Assembly (NCBI RefSeq): GCF_051535215.1
Contig: NZ_JBPPLY010000001.1
Span: 248,001 to 312,000, forward strand
Length of the DNA: 64,000 bases
Reading direction: 5' to 3'
Source: Nitrobacter sp051535215
Lineage (GTDB): Bacteria > Pseudomonadota > Alphaproteobacteria > Rhizobiales > Xanthobacteraceae
Part shown: positions 1-9,160 of the stretch, one piece after another
Numbering within the stretch: the stretch's first letter is position 1
Layout of the letters: the number at the start of each line of letters is the position of its first letter
Notes under the pieces: generated by a model
The model's database searches: none
What the model saw: only the letters and a program-made list of their open reading frames with translations
What the model was told of the DNA's origin: nothing
Translations under genes and position numbers: made by a program

Positions 1-207
1 TGCCTTTGAGCCGGATCTGGCCCGCATTTAATCGGCATTTAACTAAAACTCGCCTTAATGACGCTTCGCAAGTCTGCGACAGGTTCTACCGAACTTGGGG
101 TCAGCGATTCGACCATGCGTAGTCTTGTATCCGCACCTTGCGGGCGGCATGCGGACTTTCGTGCGCTCGCATGTCTCGGATGCTGAGTGACTCTGGATGT
201 GGGGCGA

Positions 208-1338
208 ATGACGTACGTTACGGGTACGCGTTATTACGATGTAGCGGCCTATTCCGCCGCCTTGCCCCGCAAGGCCGTTCCGCAGAATATTGTCGGCGCC
301 GCCGCGCTCGCCTGCATCGCGCTCGCCTGCGCCTGGACCCTCTACGCCAATGTTTCCGGCGGGGATCCGGAACTGGTCACGGCGTCGCTGCCGCCGGCCG
401 CGTCCGTTCGCGTTATACCGGCCGCTCGCATCGCCGCAGCGTATGAGGCGCTGCATGAGATGCCTCCGCCGCGTGCAATTCGGCCAACGCCCGAAGTCAG
501 CGCCACGGCCAAGGCCCGCATCGAAGATCCCGCCGCCCCGCCCCGCACGGCCTGGCTCTACGGTCCGCGTTTTCTCGGCGGAGAGCCGGAAACCTTCCGC
601 CCGCAGGCTGCGCCGGCTCAGCCTGCTCCGGTAGAGGTCGCCTCGCTTCCCGCAGAGACGATGCCGGAGACGTTGCCGCTTCCGCCGACGCCGCAAGTCG
701 CCGCCGTGGTGCCGATGCCGGCGCCGCGCCCGGCCGAATTGCGCCAGTTGCAGGCTTCCACTCCTTCCCGACGTGAAGTCGCGCAGGCCAACACCGCTGC
801 TGCGCTGGAGCCGGAACCCGAGCCGAAGAAGCCGTCGATCTTCGAAAAGCTGTTCGGTAAGTCCGTGTCCAGCGGTCTGCAACTCGCATTCGCCGCGCCG
901 GACGGCGGGGTGACGAGCGACGGCGAGAGCCTGACGCTCGGCCGTATTCCGCAATACGATCAATATACTGCCGTCTACGATATTTCGGCGCGGACGGTCT
1001 ACATGCCGAACGGCACCAAGCTCGAGGCGCATTCGGGCCTCGGCAAGATGCTCGACGATCCGCGTTCCGCCGACAGGAAAATGCGCGGCGTGACGCCGCC
1101 CCACACCTATGACCTGTCGTTGCGCGAACGTCCGTTCCACGGCGTGGAAGCGATCCGGCTGAAACCGATCGGCGGCGAGGACAAGATCTACGGGCGCAGT
1201 GGTCTGCTCGCGCATACCTACATGCTCGGGCCGAACGGCGACTCCAACGGCTGCGTGTCGTTCAGGAACTACAACGCCTTCCTGCGCGCCTATAAGAGCG
1301 GCCAGATCAAGCGGCTGGTCGTCGTCGCCAAACTCTGA
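208..1338 (+). CDS. DUF2778 (L,D-transpeptidase-like) membrane-anchored protein
   Basis: About 376 aa. A hydrophobic segment near residues 25-45 (AALACIALACAWTLY) probably anchors it in the inner membrane. A Pro/Ala-rich linker follows, and the C-terminal ~130 residues form the conserved part, ending in GPNGDSNGCVSFRNYNAF. That His...SNGCVSF arrangement is typical of DUF2778/L,D-transpeptidase-like catalytic domains, so a role at the periplasmic peptidoglycan is inferred. A GTG at 187 is an alternative start; the ATG at 208 is preferred because a purine-rich stretch precedes it. It is convergent with the Nfu gene. The domain call is by recognition; the substrate is unknown. Confidence 0.75.
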   Translation: MTYVTGTRYYDVAAYSAALPRKAVPQNIVGAAALACIALACAWTLYANVSGGDPELVTASLPPAASVRVIPAARIAAAYEALHEMPPPRAIRPTPEVSATAKARIEDPAAPPRTAWLYGPRFLGGEPETFRPQAAPAQPAPVEVASLPAETMPETLPLPPTPQVAAVVPMPAPRPAELRQLQASTPSRREVAQANTAAALEPEPEPKKPSIFEKLFGKSVSSGLQLAFAAPDGGVTSDGESLTLGRIPQYDQYTAVYDISARTVYMPNGTKLEAHSGLGKMLDDPRSADRKMRGVTPPHTYDLSLRERPFHGVEAIRLKPIGGEDKIYGRSGLLAHTYMLGPNGDSNGCVSFRNYNAFLRAYKSGQIKRLVVVAKL

Positions 1339-1370
1339 AGCCGAAGGCTCTGCGGGGGAAGTTGCGCCCG

Positions 1371-1940
1371 CTAAACCGGCCGCACTTCGACCACCTCGGG
1401 AATGAAGTGCTTCAGCAGGTTCTGGATGCCGTTCCGCAAGGTCACGGTCGATGACGGGCATCCGGAGCACGAGCCCTTCATGTTCACATAAACGATGCCG
1501 TCCTTGAAGCCGCGGAAGGTGATGTCGCCGCCGTCGTCGGCAACGCCCGGCCGCACCCGCGTTTCGATCAGGTCCTTGATCAGGGTCACGGTTTCGGCGT
1601 CCGCTTCCTCGAAAAATTCGACGTCGTTATCCGTGGTCGTCTCGCCGTTTCCGTCGCCATCGGACAACAGCGGCGCGCCCGACATGTAGTGTTCCATGAT
1701 CACGCCGAGGATGGCCGGCTTGAGATGTTGCCAGTCGCTGTCGTCCTTCGTCACCGTGATGAAGTCCGAGCCATAGAACACGCCGGTGACGCCATGTATG
1801 GCGAAAAGCTTCACGGCGAGCGGCGAGCGCCCGGCCGAGCCGGGGCCGACGAATTCCATCGTGCCCTTGCCGAGCACGGTGCGGCCCGGAAGGAACTTCA
1901 AGGTGGCAGGATTGGGGGTAACTTCGGTCTGAATGAACAT
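1371..1940 (-). CDS. NifU/Nfu-type Fe-S cluster scaffold or carrier protein
   Basis: 189 aa from the ATG at 1940; an in-frame ATG at 1952 is possible, but MFIQTEVTPNPATLKFLPG is the usual family N-terminus. It has an N-terminal Nfu_N domain (about residues 1-90) and a C-terminal NifU domain with the cluster-binding CxxC in MKGSCSGCPSSTVTLRNG near residue 150. Nfu proteins carry [4Fe-4S] clusters to target enzymes in the cytosol. Length and domain order match the alphaproteobacterial family. It lies downstream of, and on the same strand as, a universal stress protein gene. Confidence 0.92.
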   Translation of the reverse strand: MFIQTEVTPNPATLKFLPGRTVLGKGTMEFVGPGSAGRSPLAVKLFAIHGVTGVFYGSDFITVTKDDSDWQHLKPAILGVIMEHYMSGAPLLSDGDGNGETTTDNDVEFFEEADAETVTLIKDLIETRVRPGVADDGGDITFRGFKDGIVYVNMKGSCSGCPSSTVTLRNGIQNLLKHFIPEVVEVRPV

Positions 1941-2095
1941 GGGTATCTCCATCGTCGCCGGTTCAAGGCCGGCGCGTAGGTTCCCTTAGCAGATAGCCAT
2001 GGCCAAAGCACGATCAAGGGCGCGGGCGACCGCAGGCTCTTCGCCTGACGCCGATCTGGAGTATTTTTCAAGCCGGGTGGATATCGGTCAGCGCC

Positions 2096-2150
2096 AGAAA
2101 ACGCGTCAAAACAAACCTATGGGGAACCTCACTTTCGATTCCAGAGGCTC
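2096..2150 (-). repeat. Dispersed ~90-bp repeat, partial copy A
   Basis: Read on the minus strand, this stretch carries the family's hallmark block TTTTGACGCGTTTTC, preceded by a GAATC-containing weak hairpin. It starts immediately after the stop of the universal stress protein gene and points in the gene's direction. It is shorter and more diverged than the copies at 2862, 6935 and 20126. Confidence 0.6.
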
Positions 2151-2645
2151 CTAGGACAGGGCATCGATCGCGTCGTCATCCAGGCTGCCCGGCACGATCG
2201 TCACCGGAATCGGGAAGTTACCCGCGGTTTTGGCCAGCGTCGTGATGATCGGACCCGGACCCTCGGGCCCCCCGCTGGCCGCCAGCACCAGCATCGAAAT
2301 ATCGAGGTCCTTGTCGACGATGTCGAGAATCTGTTCGAGCGGCGAGCCCTCGCGGATGACGCGTTCCGGCGTAATCGCGGCAATGCCGTTGGCCCGCCCG
2401 GAGGCACGGTCGAGCGCCGCGTTCGCGCCTTCATAGGCTTCCGCGCGCATCACCTCCGCGACGCCGAGCCATTCCTGGTTGCGGTCTTCCGGCTCGATCA
2501 CCCGCAGCATCACGATGCCGCCCCCGACGCGAATGGCGCGCCGGCTGGCATAATAGACGGCGCGGTCCCATTCGGCGCTGTCGTCGACGACGACCAGATA
2601 TTTCGGCTTGTGGCCGCTCTCGTAGCTTCGACGGTGTGCGCTCAT
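2151..2645 (-). CDS. Universal stress protein (UspA family)
   Basis: 164 aa from the ATG at 2645. The reading frame is open back to 2705, but homology to Usp proteins begins at KYLVVVDDSAEWDRAVYYA, so the inner start is chosen. It is a single Usp domain (Rossmann-like alpha/beta), with a C-terminal half containing SMLVLAASGGPEGPGPIITT in the position of the ATP-binding loop. That loop deviates from the canonical G-2x-G-9x-G(S/T), so nucleotide binding is uncertain. It is cytosolic; the family supports survival under stress. Neighbours are trpS upstream and nfu downstream, as in related genomes. Confidence 0.88.
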   Translation of the reverse strand: MSAHRRSYESGHKPKYLVVVDDSAEWDRAVYYASRRAIRVGGGIVMLRVIEPEDRNQEWLGVAEVMRAEAYEGANAALDRASGRANGIAAITPERVIREGSPLEQILDIVDKDLDISMLVLAASGGPEGPGPIITTLAKTAGNFPIPVTIVPGSLDDDAIDALS

Positions 2646-2861
2646 GCATGTCCCGGTGCTGAACCAGCCATCGCCATGCTGCCACGGCGCGCCCCGCTCC
2701 GACAAGCAGGTTGCGGACAGCGATCAACAGAGCCGAAAGCGGAAGGCGATGCAGTTGAAGGGAAAAGGCGTCGCGGTTGTCCGCCCGCATCCCGCTTTCC
2801 TGAAATGCTGGATTTCGATCATGTTCATGATGGGATCGAATCGATCCGATCATCCTGATCC

Positions 2862-2950
2862 ATAGCGTTTTTGAGCGAACTGGACACCGGTTCGCGTCAA
2901 GGAAACGCGTCAAAACAAAATCACAGCCCCGCTTCTGATTCCAGGAAGCG
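2862..2950 (-). repeat. Dispersed ~90-bp repeat, copy B
   Basis: Read on the minus strand it begins with a hairpin (CGCTTC...GAAGCG). It continues with TTTTGACGCGTTTCCTTGAC, GCGAACCGGTGTCCA and TTCGCTCAAAAACGCTATGG. It sits directly downstream of the trpS stop and is oriented with trpS. It matches copies C and D almost block for block. Confidence 0.85.
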
Positions 2951-2958
2951 AAAAGGCG

Positions 2959-3999
2959 TTAGCGTTTGCGGATGAACCCGACGATATCCTTCACCGCGTT
3001 CATGGTTTCCGAGGCGATGGCGCGGGCGCGGTCGGCTCCCTCGATCAGAATCCGGTCGACATAGGCTGGATCGTCGGTCAGCCGCTTCATCTCAAGGGCG
3101 ATCGGCGACAGCTTTGCGACCGCCAGATCGACCAGGCTGGATTTGAAGCCGGAGAATTGCGCGCCGCCGAATTGCGCAAGCACCTCGGATTTGGGCGTGC
3201 CTGACAAGGCTGCATAGATGCCGACGAGATTGTCGGCCTCGGGACGGCTTTCCAGCGCCTTTTCCTCCGACGGCAGCGGCTCCGGATCGGTCTTGGCCTT
3301 GCGGATCTTTTGCGCGATGGTATCGGCATCGTCGGTGAGGTTGATGCGCGAATAATCCGAGGGGTCCGACTTCGACATCTTCTTGGTGCCGTCGCGCAGG
3401 CTCATCACGCGCGTCGCGGGTCCCGTGATCACAGGCTCGGGCAGCGGAAAGAACTTGTCCTCAAAGCCGTTGGCGGCGATCGATCCGGAAAAGTCATTGT
3501 TGAATTTCTGGGCGATGTCGCGGCTCAGTTCGAGGTGCTGTTTCTGATCCTCTCCGACCGGAACGTGGGTGGCGCGATAGACCAGAATGTCCGACGCCAT
3601 CAGCACCGGATAATCGTAAAGCCCGACCGACGCGTTCTCGCGGTCCTTGCCGGCCTTTTCCTTGAACTGGGTCATGCGGTTGAGCCAGCCGAGCCGCGCC
3701 ACGCAGTTGAACACCCAGGTCAGTTCGGCGTGTCCCGCCACCTGGCTCTGGTTGAAGATGATATGCCGCTTCGGATCGATGCCGGCCGCGATGAAGGCGG
3801 CGGTGACCTCGCGCGTGTTGCGGCGCAATTCCTCCGGCCCGCCCCAGACCGCAACAGGCACGGTGATGGCATGGAGGTCGACCACGCAATAGAGGCATTC
3901 GTGGTCGGCCTGCAATTTCACGAAATTGACGATGGCGCCGAGATAATTGCCCAGATGCAGATTGCCGGTCGGCTGCACGCCCGAAAAAACCCGTGTCAT
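2959..3999 (-). CDS. trpS: Tryptophanyl-tRNA synthetase
   Basis: 346 aa, the normal bacterial TrpS length. It charges tRNA-Trp with tryptophan using ATP in the cytosol. The class Ic signatures are visible: the HIGH-like motif in SGVQPTGNLHLGNYLGAI at residues 6-23 and the KMSKS loop in GTKKMSKSDPSDYSRI near residue 210. The Rossmann fold between them contains MASDILVYRATHVPVGEDQ. It lies 86 bp downstream of murJ on the same strand, a pairing I know from related rhizobia. Confidence 0.97.
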   Translation of the reverse strand: MTRVFSGVQPTGNLHLGNYLGAIVNFVKLQADHECLYCVVDLHAITVPVAVWGGPEELRRNTREVTAAFIAAGIDPKRHIIFNQSQVAGHAELTWVFNCVARLGWLNRMTQFKEKAGKDRENASVGLYDYPVLMASDILVYRATHVPVGEDQKQHLELSRDIAQKFNNDFSGSIAANGFEDKFFPLPEPVITGPATRVMSLRDGTKKMSKSDPSDYSRINLTDDADTIAQKIRKAKTDPEPLPSEEKALESRPEADNLVGIYAALSGTPKSEVLAQFGGAQFSGFKSSLVDLAVAKLSPIALEMKRLTDDPAYVDRILIEGADRARAIASETMNAVKDIVGFIRKR

Positions 4000-4085
4000 C
4001 TCTCAGTTCCTGCCTAGCCGTCCCGAAGCGCCGCGAAACGCGGCCAATGCCCCGATACGGCGCGTCGTCCCTTGCCACGCAGAGC

Positions 4086-5645
4086 TTAGGCGCGCAAGTC
4101 GCGGGGGCCGGATCGCGTCAGCGCGGCCCGCATGTTGCTCCGGTCGATCACCCGAAACAGCAGCAGAAGCAGTGTATAGATCGCGATACCCGAAACGATC
4201 ACAATCGCAAGCAGCGCGGCCTGCAAAATCGAGTGCGCGCCAGCCATGATGGGCAGCGATCGAAGGGCAAGCCACAAAGTCCCGCCCATCAGCAATGCGG
4301 CCAATACGATCCGCGGCAGGCGCCGTCGCGCTTCGGCGTCCACGGAAAATCCGAACGTCGCGGCGGCGTTCCGGGCGAGGATTGCCGCGTTGCTCCATGC
4401 GCCGAGCGCCATTGCCGCGGCTATTCCGCCGACTCCGAACATCCATCCGAATATGACGGCGAACACCATCGCCACGGCGATGCCCTTCAGCGCCGCCAGA
4501 AGCGGGGTCATCGTATCGCCGCGCGCGAAAAATGCGGGAGACACCGCCTTGATCAGGATGTGGGCGGGAAGGCCGAGGGCGAGACAGCCGAGCGCCAGGG
4601 CCGTGGCACGGGTATCAGCTGCGGTAAACGCGCCGTGCTCGAACAGCACCCGCACGATCGGCTCACTGAGCACGATCAGGCCAAGCGTCGCGGGCAGAGC
4701 CAGGCCTGCCGCAAGTTCGAGCCCCCGCGACTCGGCGTGAGCGAGCGCGGCGGTGTCGCTCTTGTTGAAAGCACGGCTCAATTCCGGCACCAGCACGGTG
4801 CCGATGGCGACGCCGACCATCCCCAGTGGCAGTTCGATCAGGCGGTTGGCGAAATAAAGCCACGCCACTGCCGACGGCGATGCCGACGCCACGATCGCGC
4901 CAGCGACGATCAGCAATTGCGGCGCCGAATTCGCGATCATGCCCGGGATTGCCTTGCGGGCGAAATCCCGCATCCCGGCATCGAAAGATATACGCAAAGG
5001 GCTTGCGAGATTGTCGCGGCGGACCGGAGTCGCGAGGGCGACGAGTTGCAGCAGGCCGGCAGCACCCACGGTCGCCGCCATCACCAGTGCCGCCGAATGC
5101 GAGTCCCGATGCGACAGCAGCAGCACCGCGGCGACGAGAATCAGGGCGATGTTGAACGTCAGCGGCGCGAAGGCGGGAATTACGAAGCGATGCCGGGCGT
5201 TCATCAGGCCGATCATGACGGCCGCAGGGCCGGCGAAAGCCAGATAAGGCAGCATCAGCCGCGCGTCTGTCACGGTAAGCTGCAGGCTTTCGCTTCCGAC
5301 GAAGCCCGGCGCCAGCAATCTCATGAGAAGCGGCATCGCCACGGCGGCGATCACTGTGAGCGCGATCAGGGCCGCGCTCACGGTGCCGAGCACCGCGCCG
5401 GCGAAGGCCGCTGCCGCGGCAGGGCCGCTGCCGTCGCGCAGCCGCATCCAGGCCGGTACCAGCGCGGCGTTCAATGCGCCTTCGCCGAGCATCCGCCGGA
5501 TCACATTGATGAGCTGAAACGCCATCAGAAATGCGTCGGCGACCGGTCCGGCGCCGAGCAGCGCCGCGGTCAACGCGTCGCGCGCGAAGCCGAGCAGACG
5601 CGAGGCCAGCGTGCCCGAGGAGACGGTGAGGACGGAGCGGATCAT
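4086..5645 (-). CDS. murJ: Lipid II flippase MurJ (MviN)
   Basis: 519 aa polytopic inner-membrane protein with about 14 hydrophobic segments along its whole length. The MviN/MurJ N-terminal signature is clear: TLASRLLGFARDALTAALLG, and further on FQLINVIRRMLGEGALNAALVP. It flips the lipid-linked peptidoglycan precursor to the periplasmic face. It is followed by trpS on the same strand. The upstream region holds two palindromic elements rather than a conventional gene. Confidence 0.96.
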   Translation of the reverse strand: MIRSVLTVSSGTLASRLLGFARDALTAALLGAGPVADAFLMAFQLINVIRRMLGEGALNAALVPAWMRLRDGSGPAAAAAFAGAVLGTVSAALIALTVIAAVAMPLLMRLLAPGFVGSESLQLTVTDARLMLPYLAFAGPAAVMIGLMNARHRFVIPAFAPLTFNIALILVAAVLLLSHRDSHSAALVMAATVGAAGLLQLVALATPVRRDNLASPLRISFDAGMRDFARKAIPGMIANSAPQLLIVAGAIVASASPSAVAWLYFANRLIELPLGMVGVAIGTVLVPELSRAFNKSDTAALAHAESRGLELAAGLALPATLGLIVLSEPIVRVLFEHGAFTAADTRATALALGCLALGLPAHILIKAVSPAFFARGDTMTPLLAALKGIAVAMVFAVIFGWMFGVGGIAAAMALGAWSNAAILARNAAATFGFSVDAEARRRLPRIVLAALLMGGTLWLALRSLPIMAGAHSILQAALLAIVIVSGIAIYTLLLLLFRVIDRSNMRAALTRSGPRDLRA

Positions 5646-5657
5646 GGCGATGTCGGC

Positions 5658-5734
5658 CTAGTGGAGTGGATTTGACATTCGCTACCCGGTTTGGAGCGAC
5701 GCAAGAAGCGAATGTCAAATCCAAAGCTCCACTA
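5658..5734. repeat. Palindromic intergenic element 1 with CTAGTGG ends
   Basis: A near-perfect 77-bp inverted repeat. The arms contain TGGATTTGACATTCGCT and its complement AGCGAATGTCAAATCCA, and both tips read CTAGTGGA/CTCCACTAG. It would fold into a long hairpin. It lies just upstream of murJ. Confidence 0.85.
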
Positions 5735-5749
5735 GAAACCTTATATTTG

Positions 5750-5825
5750 CTAGTGGTCCTTTGATTCTAACATTTGCAAGAACACCTGCTGCAACGGGAT
5801 ACAGATGTTAGAATCGGACCACTAG
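5750..5825. repeat. Palindromic intergenic element 2 with CTAGTGG ends
   Basis: A second 76-bp inverted repeat, 15 bp after element 1. It has the same tip (CTAGTGGTCC...GGACCACTAG) but a different stem, GATTCTAACAT...ATGTTAGAATC. Shared tips with unrelated stems suggest two members of one family of palindromic repeats. Confidence 0.85.
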
Positions 5826-5934
5826 GCCGTGCTTGATGGCATGGAGGCGCCGTGATAGGTCGCGGCAACCCCATTTCGCGGGAGTCTGACCGGATTCCGC
5901 GCTTCCCCGCAATTGCCGCAACTGGATATTCTTA

Positions 5935-6936
5935 ATGACTTCAGCGAAATACGACGTGCTCGGGATCGGCAATGCGATTTTCGACGTTCTGGTGCGGGCC
6001 GACGAAGGCTTTCTCGCCGCCCATGGCATGACCAAGGGCGGCATGGCGCTGATCGACGAGGCGCGCGCCGCCTCGATCTACGCCGACATGGGACCCGCGA
6101 CGGAGATGTCAGGCGGATCGGCCGCCAACACCATCGTCGGTCTCGCAGGGTTCGGCGCGCGCACGGCCTATGTCGGCAAGGTGAAGGACGATCAGATCGG
6201 GCGCCTGTATATGCATGACATTCGCGCCGCGCAGGTGGCCTTCGATACGCCGCCCGCGTCCGATGGTCCGGCGACCGGCTGCTCCTACATTCTGGTGACG
6301 CCCGACGGTGAGCGCACCATGAACACCTATCTCGGCGCGGCGCAGGATCTGTCGCCTGCGGACATCGATGCGGAGGCCGTCGCTGCTGCGTCGATCCTCT
6401 ATCTCGAGGGCTATCTGTGGGACCCCAAGGCGGCGAAAGAAGCGTTCCTTAAGGCGTCGCAGATCGCGCACGGGGCGAAGCGCCGGGTGGCGCTGACGCT
6501 GTCGGATGCGTTCTGCGTCGATCGCTACCGCGACGAATTTCTGCAACTGATGCGAACGGGCGCCGTCGACCTGATCTTCGCCAACGAGAGCGAGTTGCAT
6601 TCGCTCTATCAGACCTCGGACTTCGATGCGGCGCTGACGCAATTGCGCAATGACATTGCATTCGGCGTTGTCACCCGCAGCGAGAAGGGCTGCGTGGTTG
6701 CGACGACGGACGGCGTCGTTGCGGTGCCGGCGTGTTCGATCGACAGGCTGGTCGATACGACAGGGGCTGGCGACCTGTTCGCGGCGGGATTCCTGTTCGG
6801 ATTGGTACGGGGTGCGAGCCATGAAAACGCCGGCCGGCTCGGCGCGCTGGCCGCGGCCGAGGTGATCCAGCACATCGGCGCGCGGCCGCAGGTGTCGCTG
6901 AAGGAGCTTGCGCAGGCAAACGGCCTGCCGGCTTAG
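5935..6936 (+). CDS. PfkB-family sugar/nucleoside kinase (adenosine kinase-like)
   Basis: 333 aa, the usual length for PfkB/ribokinase-family enzymes. It has the N-terminal MSGGSAANTIVGLAGFGA (PfkB signature 1, substrate side) and the C-terminal VDTTGAGDLFAAGFLFG with the catalytic Asp and anion hole. The N-terminal YDVLGIGNAIFDVLV is typical of the bacterial group annotated as adenosine kinase, which would convert adenosine to AMP with ATP. Substrate is inferred from family resemblance only. A member of the dispersed repeat family follows the stop codon directly. Confidence 0.87.
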   Translation: MTSAKYDVLGIGNAIFDVLVRADEGFLAAHGMTKGGMALIDEARAASIYADMGPATEMSGGSAANTIVGLAGFGARTAYVGKVKDDQIGRLYMHDIRAAQVAFDTPPASDGPATGCSYILVTPDGERTMNTYLGAAQDLSPADIDAEAVAAASILYLEGYLWDPKAAKEAFLKASQIAHGAKRRVALTLSDAFCVDRYRDEFLQLMRTGAVDLIFANESELHSLYQTSDFDAALTQLRNDIAFGVVTRSEKGCVVATTDGVVAVPACSIDRLVDTTGAGDLFAAGFLFGLVRGASHENAGRLGALAAAEVIQHIGARPQVSLKELAQANGLPA

Positions 6937-7035
6937 AGCCTCGCTTCTGATTGAGTTGGAAGCGAAGCTCCAGATTCCTGGTTTTGACGCGTTTTCTTTC
7001 ACGCGAACTGGTCTCCACTTCGCTCGAAAACTATG
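6935..7035 (+). repeat. Dispersed ~90-bp repeat, copy C
   Basis: It starts at the stop codon of the kinase gene. It opens with the hairpin CGCTTCTGATTGAGTTGGAAGCG's arms (CGCTTC/GAAGCG), then TTTTGACGCGTTTTCTTTCA, GCGAACTGGTCTCCACTTCG and CTCGAAAACTATGAG. It is oriented with the upstream gene. Confidence 0.88.
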
Positions 7036-7042
7036 AGCCGCA

Positions 7043-7963
7043 TCAGTTTTCTGGCAGCGGAATGAACTCGTGCTCGTTCGGAACGGCTGCGAAGCGGCCG
7101 GTTTTCCAGTCTTCCTTGGCCTGTTCGATGCGCTCCTTGCTGGAGGAGACGAAATTCCACCAGATGTGCCGCGGTCCCTCCAGCGCATCGCCGCCGAGGA
7201 ACATCATCCGCGCGGGCCTTGTCGCCCGCACCGTGATGCGGTCGCCGGGACGGAAAACCAGGAGCTGAGGCGCTTCGTGGCGGTCGCCGGCGATCTCGAT
7301 CTCGCCCTCGACGATATAGATCGCGCGCTCCTCGTGGTCCGCGTCCAGCGGCGCGCTCATGCCGGCGTCCAAGCTGATCTCGACGTAGAACCACGGCGAC
7401 ACCATCTCGACCGGCGAGGTTGCGCCGAACGACCGGCCAGCGATGATCCGGGCGCGGAAACCCTTGTCCTGTACCGTCGGCAGGCTGCCCGCGCCGTAGT
7501 GCTGGAATGAGGGCGCAATCTCCTCGCGGCTCTGCGGCAGCGCAATCCAGCTTTGCAGGCCGAGCATCAACTGGCCGCTGGCGCGCTGCGCATCGGGGGT
7601 TCGTTCGGAATGCGCGATGCCGCGCCCCGCCGTCATCAGGTTCATGGCGCCGGGCTGGATTTCCTGGATGTTACCCTCGCTGTCGCGGTGCATGATGCTG
7701 CCGTCGAACAGGTAAGTGACGGTGGCGAGCCCGATGTGCGGATGCGGCCGCACGTCCATGCCCTTGCCGGAGACGAACTGCACAGGTCCGAAATGATCGA
7801 AGAAGATGAAGGGGCCGACCATCTGCCGCTTGCCGTGCGGCAGCGCGCGGCGCACCGCAAATCCGTCGCCGAGATCGCGGGTGCGCGGCACGATGACAAG
7901 CTCGAGTGCGTCGCATGTCAGGGGGTCGCCGAGAACGGGATCGTTGGAGGGAAGCCAGCTCAT
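7043..7963 (-). CDS. Pirin family protein
   Basis: 306 aa bicupin. The N-terminal cupin carries the pirin metal-site signature, with FIFFDHFGP followed by VRPHPHIGLATVTYLFDG (His cluster near residues 72-76) and MHRDSEGN. AERGIAHSE-like residues follow as GRGIAHSERTPDAQR. The C-terminal cupin lies at about residues 180-290. Pirins bind one non-haem metal; some act as quercetin dioxygenases or regulators, and its role here is unknown. It is convergent with the upstream kinase and divergent from a DUF1330 gene. Confidence 0.93.
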   Translation of the reverse strand: MSWLPSNDPVLGDPLTCDALELVIVPRTRDLGDGFAVRRALPHGKRQMVGPFIFFDHFGPVQFVSGKGMDVRPHPHIGLATVTYLFDGSIMHRDSEGNIQEIQPGAMNLMTAGRGIAHSERTPDAQRASGQLMLGLQSWIALPQSREEIAPSFQHYGAGSLPTVQDKGFRARIIAGRSFGATSPVEMVSPWFYVEISLDAGMSAPLDADHEERAIYIVEGEIEIAGDRHEAPQLLVFRPGDRITVRATRPARMMFLGGDALEGPRHIWWNFVSSSKERIEQAKEDWKTGRFAAVPNEHEFIPLPEN

Positions 7964-8194
7964 GTCACCTCCGTGGGAATGGGGCGAACCTGATTATCCG
8001 GCGCTACTGCGGCGCTGACAACCGCGTTCACCCGACGCTGCCCGGTTCCGCCTTCACGAAGTCGTTGCAGCGCTTGCCGAAAGCCGCGGGCAGGAGACTG
8101 GCGAGGCGCGGCTCGAAGCCGGCGGATCCCATCATAAAGTCGGAGCGCCTTCGGCTGGTGGTTTTGATAAACCTGCATCAAACGGAGATCGAGC

Positions 8195-8479
8195 ATGGCA
8201 AAAGGTTATTGGATCGTGCGCGTTTCGATCCACGACCGGGATCGTTATCCCGACTATCTCGCTGCGGCCAAGCCCGCGTTCGAAAAGTTCGGCGCCAACT
8301 TCATCGTGAGCGGCGGCCCGTTCGATTCCATGGAAGGCACATCGCGCGACCGCAACGTGGTGGTCGAGTTCAAGGACCTCGCCACCGCGAAGGCGTGCTA
8401 TCAAAGCCCCGAATATCAGGCTGCGAAGGTGGTCCGCCAGAAATGTTCGGAAGCCGATTTCATCATCATCGAAGGCTGA
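8195..8479 (+). CDS. DUF1330 domain protein
   Basis: 94 aa, one complete DUF1330 domain with a dimeric alpha-beta barrel fold. The family pattern is visible in KGYWIVRVSIHDRDRYPDY, then KFGANFIVSGGPFDSMEG, and finally YQSPEYQAAKVVRQKCSE. It is a small cytosolic protein; its biochemical role is not established. A purine-rich site (ACGGAGATCGAG) sits just before the ATG. Confidence 0.9.
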   Translation: MAKGYWIVRVSIHDRDRYPDYLAAAKPAFEKFGANFIVSGGPFDSMEGTSRDRNVVVEFKDLATAKACYQSPEYQAAKVVRQKCSEADFIIIEG

Positions 8480-8566
8480 TCCCGCGGGTGCTGCGCGCTG
8501 ATTTGGCTCGGCGGTGAGCAGAGATCCGGACAGGGGTGATACCGCGCGAACAGACGCGTCCTTCGC

Positions 8567-9160
8567 TCAGTCGAAGAAGCCGAACGGGTTCCAGGCGCTG
8601 TTGCGGGCGTAGCGCGGAGGCAATCGCTCTATGTCCGTCGCGATCCTCGCATTGCTGCGGACGTGGGTGACGCGCTTGCGCGGAGGCGCCGTCTTTTCCG
8701 CCACCTTCGGGGATTCGATGGTCATGCCCTTGGGCATTTCCGCCCGTGCTTCGTAGACGTGATCGGCCGGCAGATAACGGAGCTGGCGTTCCCACTGCAG
8801 GCGATCGGGGGTGGGCGCGAGCGTGGCGACGTCCGGATAGACGATGGGTTGCGGATTCTGCTTCGATCGCTCGAAGCGTTCCTCGGAGCGGCGCCAGTCG
8901 TCGATCGAACTGAGAACCGCCGATCCTGCCGCGGAATCCGCGGAGGCTGAATCCTTGGAGGACAGGTCCTTCGCGGAGGAGTCTTTTGAGGTCACCGATT
9001 GCAAGCCAGTCGCCTGCAAGGTTGCGGATGCCGCGCCTGCAGTCGCGACGGTAACCGGATGTACGCCGGAAGCCGTGTCGCCGGGCCAGATCCAGTCGGC
9101 GGCTAAAAGCAAGCCGAGAAGACAGCAGCCCATGACCAGAAAATAGCGGAAAATCGGCAT
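8567..9160 (-). CDS. Hypothetical membrane-anchored or secreted protein
   Basis: 197 aa from MPIFRYFLVMGCCLLGLLLA; a longer start at 9190 is possible. It has one N-terminal hydrophobic segment (residues 5-25), then a Ser/Ala/Asp-rich low-complexity stretch (KDSSAKDLSSKDSASADSAA) and a basic, Pro-rich tail. No domain is recognised. Given the signal or anchor it is probably periplasmic. It is convergent with the DUF1330 gene. Confidence 0.7.
   Translation of the reverse strand: MPIFRYFLVMGCCLLGLLLAADWIWPGDTASGVHPVTVATAGAASATLQATGLQSVTSKDSSAKDLSSKDSASADSAAGSAVLSSIDDWRRSEERFERSKQNPQPIVYPDVATLAPTPDRLQWERQLRYLPADHVYEARAEMPKGMTIESPKVAEKTAPPRKRVTHVRSNARIATDIERLPPRYARNSAWNPFGFFD

Noticed and set aside
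55..1470. 471-aa minus-strand open frame
   Set aside because: It lies antisense to the DUF2778 gene and part of nfu, is Arg-rich and has no domain; it is a high-GC shadow.
3993..5675. 560-aa plus-strand open frame opposite murJ and trpS
   Set aside because: It is His/Arg/Gln-rich with no recognisable fold and covers murJ in antisense; it is a shadow frame.
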